Shown: positions 1-5,165 of the stretch, piece after piece | Position numbering within the stretch: position 1 is the first letter of the stretch | Layout: each line of letters opens with the position of its first letter | Assembly (NCBI GenBank): GCA_900757335.1 | Contig: CAAENL010000123.1 | Location: 1 to 7,798, forward strand | Length of the DNA: 7,798 bases | DNA from: Clostridia bacterium | GTDB taxonomy: Bacteria > Bacillota > Clostridia > Oscillospirales > Acutalibacteraceae | Direction of reading: 5' to 3' | Translations under genes and position numbers: made by a program | Notes under the pieces: generated by a model | What the model saw: the letters and a program-made list of their open reading frames with translations, nothing else | Databases searched by the model: none | What the model was told of the DNA's origin: nothing

Positions 1-1
1 C

Positions 2-712
2 GTCGTTGAAGCTGCCGAAAAGTCCGAAGACTCAATCATTGTGGCAGGAGTGGACATAAACGCCGATGAATCAAAAAAATTTCCTGTTTTCAAAAACATA
101 GAAGAAATAAATTCATCTGCTGACGTTATAATAGATTTTTCCCACCCTTCTGCCCTTTCGTCTGTTTTAAATTACAGCAAAAAAAATAAAATACCCATAG
201 TCATTTGTACTACGGGTCTCTCGTGCGAGCAAATCGAAAATATAAAAGAAACTTCGCGTGAAGTTCCGATTTTTTATTCGAGAAATATGTCTTTGGGGAT
301 TAATCTGCTTTTGGAGCTCGCAAAAACCGCTACCAAAGTTTTAGGAAAAACTTTTGACATAGAAATCATCGAAAAACACCACAATCAAAAAATTGATGCA
401 CCGAGCGGAACCGCTTTGATGATTGCAGAAGAAATTTCGGAAACTTTGGATAGCGATGCAAAATATGTTTTTGACAGAACACAAAAACGTTTACCTCGAA
501 GCAAAAATGAAATCGGAATACATTCCGTTCGCGGAGGAAGTATTCCGGGAGACCATGAAGTGATTTTTGCAGGAAAAGACGAAATAATAACGCTGTCTCA
601 TCATGCAGGATCACGTAATATATTCGCTTTGGGTGCATTGCAAGCAGCAAAATTTACGTCCTTACAAGCTCCCGGACTTTACTCGATGAAAGATATGATT
701 GAAAATTCATAG
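2..712 (+). CDS. dapB: 4-hydroxy-tetrahydrodipicolinate reductase, 5'-truncated by the window edge
   Basis: DapB reduces the cyclic product of DapA with NAD(P)H in the cytoplasmic lysine/diaminopimelate pathway. The reading frame is already open at base 2, and 236 codons are visible before the TAG. A GTG at 41 is only an internal valine, because the coding sequence upstream of it (VVEAAEKSEDSII) continues smoothly. Enzymes of this family are usually about 250-270 residues, so perhaps 15-20 N-terminal residues, including the glycine-rich dinucleotide-binding loop, lie outside the window. Visible hallmarks are VIIDFSHP (Rossmann part), CTTGLS, NMSLGINLLLELA, and the family signature EKHHNQKIDAPSGTA at 371-415. 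That signature carries the His-His pair, the catalytic-type Lys and the substrate-binding PSGT. SVRGGSIPGDHEV follows. No frameshift is seen. The last 6 nt overlap the 3' end of the convergent gene on the other strand. Identification is secure; promoter and start are not visible. Confidence 0.96.
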   Translation, partial: VVEAAEKSEDSIIVAGVDINADESKKFPVFKNIEEINSSADVIIDFSHPSALSSVLNYSKKNKIPIVICTTGLSCEQIENIKETSREVPIFYSRNMSLGINLLLELAKTATKVLGKTFDIEIIEKHHNQKIDAPSGTALMIAEEISETLDSDAKYVFDRTQKRLPRSKNEIGIHSVRGGSIPGDHEVIFAGKDEIITLSHHAGSRNIFALGALQAAKFTSLQAPGLYSMKDMIENS

Positions 713-1096
713 TTTTATTTCGAAATTTAAAAGGTCTTCGGGAACGTCGTATCTGAAACATCCCTTTGCTATACCCTTTATTGACTCGGATACATATACG
801 CCTTTTTTTGCTATTACAAAAATAGGTATACCACTCGAGTAAGCAACGCCCGCTTCCACGCCTATTCCTATACTCATCTCCGACGCGTCGATTACAAATG
901 CGTCGGAATGCTTTATTTTATCAAAGGCAATATCCATGACTTCTTTTCCCGACAATTTACAAGGGCCGTAATTTTGAACATTTCGAGCAAATGCAAATAC
1001 ACTTGCGTTTTTACTTTCAAACGAAGAACATATCTTTTCTATCAAATTTTTATTTCTCATGTCTTCGTAATATTTTATGGCTAAAAATATTTTCAT
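707..1096 (-). CDS. DNPH1/Rcl-like nucleoside 2-deoxyribosyltransferase-family protein (putative nucleotide N-glycosidase)
   Basis: This 129-residue cytoplasmic protein matches the small nucleoside 2-deoxyribosyltransferase fold, and within it the DNPH1/Rcl type that hydrolyses the N-glycosidic bond of (deoxy)nucleoside 5'-monophosphates. Seen in the sequence: an N-terminal strand MKIFLAIKYYEDMRNKNLIE, which takes the place of the usual substrate-binding loop; then HSDAFVIDASEMSIGIGVEAG (residues 63-83). In that segment the Glu at 81 aligns with the catalytic glutamate of the family (compare VAEVTQPSLGVGYELG, recalled from human DNPH1). The tail SESIKGIAKGCFRYD also resembles DNPH1. The start is supported by AGGAGG at 1103-1108 (minus strand), 6 nt from the ATG. 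The gene is convergent with dapB (6-nt overlap) and divergent from tgt. Family membership is fairly sure. The substrate (dNMP, ribonucleotide or a modified base) cannot be told, and a transferase rather than hydrolase activity remains possible. Confidence 0.8.
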   Translation of the reverse strand: MKIFLAIKYYEDMRNKNLIEKICSSFESKNASVFAFARNVQNYGPCKLSGKEVMDIAFDKIKHSDAFVIDASEMSIGIGVEAGVAYSSGIPIFVIAKKGVYVSESIKGIAKGCFRYDVPEDLLNFEIKL

Positions 1097-1113
1097 AATA
1101 AACCTCCTGCGTT

Positions 1114-1123
1114 TTTATATAAT
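1114..1123. promoter_or_regulatory. overlapping -10-like boxes of two divergent genes
   Basis: The 66-bp gap between the divergent glycosidase and tgt genes contains TATAAT at 1118-1123 on the + strand (for tgt) and TATAAA on the - strand at 1119-1114 (for the leftward gene). Neither has a convincing -35 hexamer at 16-18 bp, so both are weak predictions. If real, the two polymerases would compete for the same AT-rich segment. Confidence 0.3.
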
Positions 1124-1162
1124 CATACATCAAATCAAATAAATTTTAAATCGGAGAAATCT

Positions 1163-2284
1163 ATGTATACTTTAATGAAAAAAGAAATGAATGCACGACT
1201 TGGAGAATTTAAAACGCCTCACGGAACAATAAAACTTCCCGGATTTATGAACGTTGCAACTTGCGGAGCAATTAAAGGCGGACTTTCGGCAATAGATTTA
1301 AAAAACATAAAATGCCAAGTTGAGCTCTGCAATACATACCACCTTCACTTAAGACCCGGAGATGAAACCGTTAAAAGTCAAGGCGGAATAAGAAAATTTA
1401 CTTCATGGGAAGGCCCTGTTCTTACCGACAGCGGCGGATTTCAAGTATTTTCCCTTGCCAAACTACGAAATATAAAAGAAGAAGGCGTGGAATTTTCTTC
1501 ACATATCGACGGTCGCAAAATATTTATGGGTCCGGAAGAAAGCATGCAAATTCAATCAAATCTAGCCTCAACAATTGCCATGGCTTTCGATGAATGCATA
1601 GCAAATCCCGCTGAATATTCATATACAAAAAATTCATGCGAACGGACTGTGAGATGGCTCAAACGTTGCAAAAAAAAGATGGATGAATTAAATTCTCTCG
1701 AAGGCACCTTGAACAAAGAACAAATGCTTTTTGGTATAAATCAAGGAAGTACTTATAAAGATATTAGAATCGAACACATGAAAAAAATTCGAGAACTTGA
1801 TTTAAACGGATACGCAATAGGCGGACTTGCCGTGGGCGAAACTGCGGATGAAATGTATGAAACCATTGAAACAGTCGAACCTTATATGCCGCAGGACAAG
1901 CCCAGATATCTTATGGGAGTAGGAACTCCAAAGAATATTATTGAAGCGGTAGCCCGAGGAGTAGACCTAATGGATTGCGTAATGCCAAGTAGAAATGCTC
2001 GTCACGGAAAAATTTTCACATGGGACGGTTCAATCAACATACTTAACGCTCAGTACGAAAGAGATTCTTCTCCTTTGGACGCAAAGTGTGATTGCCCTAC
2101 TTGCCGCAATCATTCCAAAGCGTATGTAAGACATCTTCTGAAAAGCAAAGAAATGCTTGGTATGCGTTTGGCAGTAATGCATAATTTATATTTTTATAAC
2201 AGTCTTATGGAAAAAATTCGTGAATCACTCAAAGAAGGAAAATTCACATATTTTTATGAAAAATATAGAAAAATTTTTAAATAA
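1163..2284 (+). CDS. tgt: queuine/preQ1 tRNA-ribosyltransferase
   Basis: Tgt swaps guanine-34 in the anticodon of tRNAs for Asp, Asn, His and Tyr for a 7-deazaguanine base, the insertion step of queuosine modification. The 373-residue length is normal. Catalytic and ligand residues are all present: Asp89 in LTDSGGFQVF, Asp143 in MAFDEC, Gln194 in GINQG, Gly-rich IGGLAVGE (218-226), nucleophile-type Asp271 in DLMDCVMPSRNARHG, and the zinc set Cys309, Cys311, Cys314 (CDCPTC) and His340. Cys145 and Val224 sit where bacterial preQ1-using enzymes have Cys and Val and where eukaryotic queuine-using enzymes have Val and Gly. The N-terminal MNVATCGAIKG differs from the common MPVGTxGTVKG and resembles what I recall of clostridial homologues. 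The start ATG has GGAGAA at 1153-1158. No queA, queG or other queuosine gene lies in the window, so the free base used could be made or salvaged. No strong terminator follows it. Confidence 0.97.
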   Translation: MYTLMKKEMNARLGEFKTPHGTIKLPGFMNVATCGAIKGGLSAIDLKNIKCQVELCNTYHLHLRPGDETVKSQGGIRKFTSWEGPVLTDSGGFQVFSLAKLRNIKEEGVEFSSHIDGRKIFMGPEESMQIQSNLASTIAMAFDECIANPAEYSYTKNSCERTVRWLKRCKKKMDELNSLEGTLNKEQMLFGINQGSTYKDIRIEHMKKIRELDLNGYAIGGLAVGETADEMYETIETVEPYMPQDKPRYLMGVGTPKNIIEAVARGVDLMDCVMPSRNARHGKIFTWDGSINILNAQYERDSSPLDAKCDCPTCRNHSKAYVRHLLKSKEMLGMRLAVMHNLYFYNSLMEKIRESLKEGKFTYFYEKYRKIFK

Positions 2285-2287
2285 TAC

Positions 2288-2316
2288 TTGCTTTTCTATT
2301 TGTTAAAATACATAAT
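2288..2316 (+). promoter_or_regulatory. candidate sigma-A promoter of the 397-codon unknown gene
   Basis: TTGCTT at 2288-2293 is followed, after exactly 17 bp, by CATAAT at 2311-2316 (5 of 6 to consensus). The start site would be near 2323, giving a leader of about 24 nt that includes the GAGGTG ribosome binding site at 2334-2339. The -35 is poor. The promoter begins only 3 bp after the tgt stop codon, so readthrough from tgt is also possible. Confidence 0.45.
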
Positions 2317-2333
2317 AAGATTATCTTAACAAA
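2299..2333. repeat. perfect 8-bp inverted repeat around a -10 box (operator-like)
   Basis: TTTGTTAA at 2299-2306 is repeated in inverse orientation as TTAACAAA at 2326-2333, with a 19-bp spacer holding the candidate -10 box. The right arm ends just before the GAGGTG ribosome binding site. There is no T-run after the right arm, so it does not read as an intrinsic terminator. A repressor operator, or a weak hairpin in the leader, is the better explanation. The arms are AT-rich, so chance occurrence is not excluded. Confidence 0.4.
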
Positions 2334-2346
2334 GAGGTGTTTTATT

Positions 2347-3540
2347 ATGAATCAGTATGAAAGAAATTATTTCACAAAATTAAAGTATAAAGGATTTCAG
2401 CCATTTGAAAAAATAAAATTCGCTAAAAAAGCAATCGAAAATGAAAGAACAGTCAATACAATCTGTGAATCCTATACTAAAAGAATAAACGAATTGAATT
2501 CGGAGCTTGAACAATTACTAAAAAAAGAAAAATCCTCTACTTTTCTCCGTAACAAAAAAATATTTAGCGGACTGATAGAAAAAAGAGTTGAAGAAATAAT
2601 TTTTGCACAAAAATGTTTTTGTGTTGAATTTGAAAAAATGACCAAAGACGGAAACCAAACCCTAAGTGAAAAAACAAAATTTATGGAGAAAATAGAGAAC
2701 AAAGTATACCAAAAAACATTTAATACAGTTAAATGTTGTGAATATGTAATTAAATTAATAGAAAAATGGTTGAATTTTCAACAAAATCAATATCGAGAAA
2801 TCACAAACAAATGTGGCAAGAGTTCTACTGTATTTGAAAAGAATTTTGGAATTCACTGTGAATATTTAGTGGAATATATATGTAATGTATCTATAAAAAC
2901 ACGTTCATTTCTTGATGATACGTTTGAATATGAATCAAAAGCATTACGAAACTCCATTGCTAAAGATTTTTATTGCAATAAAGAATTTGAAAAATTCAGA
3001 TTAGCCATAGATAGTGAATTTGAAAAAATTAAAAAAGATATAGAAAATAAAATCTCAACTGAGTACGAAAAAATACTAGATCAAGAAATTAAAGAAGCGG
3101 AAGAAAATTTAAAAATTAAGCAAGAAGATAAACTATCGAAACTCACTGAAACATTTAAAAGCTGTTTAAAAATGGTAACAGAACGAATACTACAAACACA
3201 AAAATCACATCCTAAAGCTTTAAATAAACTTAAAGAAGCCCTAGAAAATACTTTTAAAGTTTTGAAAAGGAAGAAAGGCAAAATAGATAAGTGCAAAATA
3301 GATACTATGTGTGCTATATTTGAAATAAAAGTAAATTCAAATGCTAATCTCAACAACAAAGGTAAAATAAATTTTATAATAAAAAACACAGATGAAATGA
3401 CCGAAAGATTTGTGATAGCTTTAATGAGTGGTGTTGTAGATAATACAACAAGAAATTTTTTAGGTTTTAATAAACACACTGACTTAATTACCTATATGTC
3501 ACGCTGCATCAATAACTATTTTAAAGAGCATTTAAAATAA
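2347..3540 (+). CDS. unknown Lys/Glu-rich, cysteine-rich, largely helical protein
   Basis: I do not recognise this 397-residue protein. The gene is credible: it starts with ATG behind GAGGTG (7-nt spacing), has a candidate promoter, and is open for nearly 1.2 kb. There is no signal peptide and no clear membrane segment, so it is probably cytoplasmic. Most of it looks alpha-helical and highly charged. Residues about 30-65 and 213-310 have coiled-coil character (for example EFEKIKKDIENKISTEYEKI). Thirteen cysteines (40, 90, 92, 130, 131, 156, 171, 179, 210, 273, 316, 322, 387) are many for such a protein, but they form no standard zinc-finger spacing. The C-terminal part (about 320-397) looks more globular (MCAIFEIKV, RFVIALMSGVV). 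It has no nucleotide-binding or catalytic motif I can name. It is more AT-rich than its neighbours tgt and sigK, which suggests an accessory or transferred gene. It ends convergently with sigK, overlapping by 9 nt. Confidence 0.85.
   Translation: MNQYERNYFTKLKYKGFQPFEKIKFAKKAIENERTVNTICESYTKRINELNSELEQLLKKEKSSTFLRNKKIFSGLIEKRVEEIIFAQKCFCVEFEKMTKDGNQTLSEKTKFMEKIENKVYQKTFNTVKCCEYVIKLIEKWLNFQQNQYREITNKCGKSSTVFEKNFGIHCEYLVEYICNVSIKTRSFLDDTFEYESKALRNSIAKDFYCNKEFEKFRLAIDSEFEKIKKDIENKISTEYEKILDQEIKEAEENLKIKQEDKLSKLTETFKSCLKMVTERILQTQKSHPKALNKLKEALENTFKVLKRKKGKIDKCKIDTMCAIFEIKVNSNANLNNKGKINFIIKNTDEMTERFVIALMSGVVDNTTRNFLGFNKHTDLITYMSRCINNYFKEHLK
3517..3539. terminator. all-A/T 9-bp hairpin spanning two convergent stop codons
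   Basis: TATTTTAAA (3517-3525), loop GAGCA, then TTTAAAATA (3531-3539) is a perfect 9-bp inverted repeat. It covers the sigK stop (3532-3534, minus strand) and nearly all of the unknown gene's TAA (3538-3540). Its symmetric position suggests a bidirectional terminator. However, the stem has no G:C pair and no long T-run follows on either strand, so it would be weak. Confidence 0.35.
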
Positions 3541-4251
3541 GTCTTTAAGAACTTCTATAGCCTTTTTTTCAATCCGCGAAACATACGAACGAGAAATGCC
3601 GAGTTTTTTAGCAACAACCCTCTGCGGCAGAGGAGAATGTCCATTTAAGCCGTATCTTAAGCATATAATTGTTCTTTCTCGCGGACTTAAAGACTCCTTT
3701 ATGTACCTATTTAACTTTTGAATATTTATTTTGGTGTCTATCTCATCTGCAACGGAATCCTCTGTGGCAATAGTGTCCATAAGAGTGAGAACGTTGCCAT
3801 TTTTATCGGTTTCTATAGGTTCGTCCATAGAAATATCGAGAGAGGTTTTTTTGGAATTTCGAAAATACATTAATATTTCATTTTCAATACATCTGGAAGC
3901 ATAACTCGAAAGCCTGATGCCTTTTTCCGGTTTAAAAGTATTTACGGCTTTTATAAGCCCGATTGTGCCTATGGAAATAAGGTCATCAGGGTCGCTTTTA
4001 TTAAAATAGTATTTTTTGGTTATGTGAGCTACAAGTCTTAAATTGTGTTTTATTAATTTATTTTTTGCATCTTTATTGCCCGATTTTAATAAATTCATAT
4101 ATTTTTTTTCTTCCTTAGCAGAAAGAGGCTTGGGAAACGAATGAGCGGAAACTACGTGCAGTATAGAGAATGGTATTGCAGATAAAATTTTTATAAATTC
4201 GAGAAACCACAATATTATCACTCTTTCAATGAATTTGATTACTCCATACAT
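3532..4251 (-). CDS. sigK: RNA polymerase sporulation sigma factor K (pro-sigma-K type)
   Basis: SigK directs late mother-cell transcription in endospore formation (coat and spore release) in Bacilli and Clostridia. The 239 residues contain FPKPLSAKEEKKY (39-51), HNLRLVAHI (69-77), region 2 with DDLISIGTIGLIKAVNTF (89-106) and SYASRCIENEILMYFR (116-131), and region 4 with RERTIICLRYGLNG (191-204). The -35-recognition helix is LGISRSYVSRIEKKA (217-231), nearly identical to that of Bacillus SigK. Before FPKPLS lie 38 mostly hydrophobic residues with two apolar stretches. They act as a candidate inhibitory pro-sequence, longer than the roughly 20 residues cleaved by SpoIVFB in B. subtilis. The gene is uninterrupted: no skin-type element splits it here. 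The ATG has no good ribosome binding site (only CGGG about 8 nt upstream), so the start is less certain. It lies downstream of the annealing-protein gene, same strand, 98-bp gap, and overlaps the convergent unknown gene by 9 nt. Confidence 0.92.
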   Translation of the reverse strand: MYGVIKFIERVIILWFLEFIKILSAIPFSILHVVSAHSFPKPLSAKEEKKYMNLLKSGNKDAKNKLIKHNLRLVAHITKKYYFNKSDPDDLISIGTIGLIKAVNTFKPEKGIRLSSYASRCIENEILMYFRNSKKTSLDISMDEPIETDKNGNVLTLMDTIATEDSVADEIDTKINIQKLNRYIKESLSPRERTIICLRYGLNGHSPLPQRVVAKKLGISRSYVSRIEKKAIEVLKDLF

Positions 4252-4297
4252 AATTTATGCCCGTAGTATTTGTACTTATAACAGGTTTTTATACCAT

Positions 4298-4336
4298 TCT
4301 CCGTCTTAAAACAAAAAATAAGTCGGAGATTTTTTT
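4298..4336 (+). terminator. rightward intrinsic terminator between two leftward genes
   Basis: TCTCCG-T-CTTA at 4298-4308 pairs with TAAG-T-CGGAGA at 4319-4329 (10 of 11 positions, one T:T mismatch, 10-nt A-rich loop). Seven T follow directly at 4330-4336, so the polarity is clearly rightward. Read leftward, the same hairpin is followed by ATGGTATAA and has no T-run. It therefore does not look like the terminator of the leftward annealing-protein gene, which ends at 4350, 14 bp beyond the T-run. Confidence 0.7.
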
Positions 4337-4349
4337 ATCTAATATTTAT

Positions 4350-4988
4350 TCATGCTCTTGCATCTGAAGATTTCCATTCTTTTAGTTTTTTGGATATTTC
4401 AGAATATTGTTTGAAATTCAATTCTTCTAAATTTTTTACATTATATGTTTTTAATATATTAGACAAAAGTTTGTCCGAATTTTCAAATCCGTGTATTAAT
4501 TCGTATAATTTTTTGGAATTTAGTTCTGCTGTTTTTTCGAAATCAGGAATATCTTCTCCTGCATAAATATATAGTCCCAAACCAAACATTGATAAATTTT
4601 TCACAAGACATCTCATAATTGTTTTATTTATATCAAACATAGTAGCTGTTTCAACAGGAATATTTTTTCTATATTTTGTATCATAAGTATATTTCACAGA
4701 CTTCATCGCCTTGTTTGAACCATCCATAACCGGGAGCCACATATCATGGGTAATATTTTCTATGGTTACCGATGTAAATACCATATAACCTGTATTTTCA
4801 TCATAAACATAGGGTAAACTTTTTTCTCCGAACAACTTTATTTTGTACGTTGCGTCAGGGAAAAATTTTTTGACTTCAGCCCACGCATAAGGCCACGATA
4901 AATAACTCAATCCATTTTTCTTCTCTATGTGATTTCCTACGTCAACATTAGACAGTATTTCAAATATCGATTTATTGCTTTTTAACAT
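4350..4988 (-). CDS. phage-type single-strand DNA annealing protein, Sak/DUF1071 family
   Basis: Proteins of this Rad52-like family, usually encoded by phages and prophages, coat single-stranded DNA and anneal complementary strands. They support RecA-independent phage recombination. The 212 residues begin with the expected N-terminal motif (HIEKKNGLSYLSWPYAWAEV, 20-39). Further matches are FPDATYKIK, LPYVYDENTGYMVFTSVTI (58-76), MWLPVMDGSNKAMK (83-96), the strongly conserved ATMFDINKTIMRCLVKNL (115-132) and LGLYIYAGEDIP (137-148). A charged C-terminal tail includes a small helical unit (NILKTYNVKNLEELNFKQYS, 177-196) of a type common at the ends of such proteins. AGGAG at 4997-5001 (minus strand) lies 8 nt from the ATG. 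It appears intact. No single-strand binding protein, exonuclease, integrase or phage structural gene is next to it, which is unusual for this family. Its AT content is higher than that of sigK, consistent with transfer. Cotranscription with sigK is possible. Confidence 0.9.
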   Translation of the reverse strand: MLKSNKSIFEILSNVDVGNHIEKKNGLSYLSWPYAWAEVKKFFPDATYKIKLFGEKSLPYVYDENTGYMVFTSVTIENITHDMWLPVMDGSNKAMKSVKYTYDTKYRKNIPVETATMFDINKTIMRCLVKNLSMFGLGLYIYAGEDIPDFEKTAELNSKKLYELIHGFENSDKLLSNILKTYNVKNLEELNFKQYSEISKKLKEWKSSDARA

Positions 4989-5010
4989 AATATTCTCTCC
5001 TAGTAATTTT

Positions 5011-5038
5011 ATTTTATCAATAATATGTTTTGCTCTAA
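5011..5038 (-). promoter_or_regulatory. candidate extended -10 promoter of the annealing-protein gene
   Basis: On the minus strand TAAAAT (5016-5011) is preceded by TGA (5019-5017), an extended -10 element. TTAGAG (5038-5033) lies 16 bp upstream as a weak -35. The -10 lies 22 bp upstream of the ATG, so the leader would be only about 15 nt, just enough to include the AGGAG site. Confidence 0.45.
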
Positions 5039-5071
5039 TATTTGTTTTTATTCTTTTTATAAAATGTTTTG
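5024..5071 (+). repeat. short direct repeat ATGTTTTG in the divergent intergenic region
   Basis: ATGTTTTG occurs at 5024-5031 and again at 5064-5071, exactly 40 bp apart (about four helical turns). Both copies are followed by AT-rich sequence, between two divergent promoters. In a 177-bp region this AT-rich an 8-bp repeat may be chance. The rest of the gap holds only the two promoters and T-rich sequence. Confidence 0.2.
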
Positions 5072-5095
5072 AGATATTTTTTAATTATTATTATA

Positions 5096-5124
5096 TTGAC
5101 TTTAATACAAAATAATGATATAAT
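5096..5124 (+). promoter_or_regulatory. strong sigma-A promoter with extended -10, secreted peptidase gene
   Basis: TTGACT at 5096-5101 (5 of 6), a 17-bp spacer, and a consensus TATAAT at 5119-5124. TGA at 5116-5118 adds an extended -10 element. T-rich sequence upstream could act as an UP element. The start site would be near 5131, giving a leader of about 35 nt. This is the clearest promoter in the window. Confidence 0.85.
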
Positions 5125-5152
5125 TAACTCAGTTATAGTTTTTGAAATAACT
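5125..5152. promoter_or_regulatory. TAACT/AGTTA palindrome cluster at the start site (possible operator)
   Basis: TAACT-C-AGTTA at 5125-5135 is a perfect hyphenated palindrome lying directly after the -10 box, over the expected transcription start. A third copy, TAACT at 5148-5152, pairs with the AGTTA half as AGTTAT (5131-5136) / ATAACT (5147-5152) around a 10-nt loop. It ends just before the AAGGAG ribosome binding site (5153-5158). This could be an operator or a small leader hairpin that affects translation. Confidence 0.35.
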
Positions 5153-5165
5153 AAGGAGAAATTTT

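Noticed and set aside
366..650. A 94-codon minus-strand open frame inside dapB
   Set aside because: It lies wholly within a gene with clear family motifs on the other strand, has no recognisable protein features and no ribosome binding site of note; it is a shadow frame.
2270..2279. AAAAATTTTT at the end of tgt as a terminator
   Set aside because: It is within the coding sequence, has no G:C stem and no loop; a terminator call is not supported.
3081..3479. A 132-codon minus-strand open frame, hydrophobic in translation, inside the unknown gene
   Set aside because: Its apolar composition is what the reverse complement of Lys/Glu-rich AT-rich coding sequence gives. It lies inside the better-supported + strand frame.
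4252..4297. Possible sigma-E-type promoter for sigK (GGTATAAA and AGTACAAA on the minus strand)
   Set aside because: Only about 5 of 8 positions fit the -10 consensus and the spacing is too short, so I do not annotate it, although SigE control of sigK is expected in sporulators.
3532..4988. A skin-type prophage interrupting sigK
   Set aside because: sigK is continuous from its leader through region 4.2, and only one phage-type gene is present, outside the coding sequence.
4350..4988. RecT or ERF family instead of Sak for the annealing protein
   Set aside because: The motifs KKNGLSYLSW, MWLPVMDG and ATMFDINKTIMRCLVKNL are those of the Sak/DUF1071 family and not of RecT or ERF.
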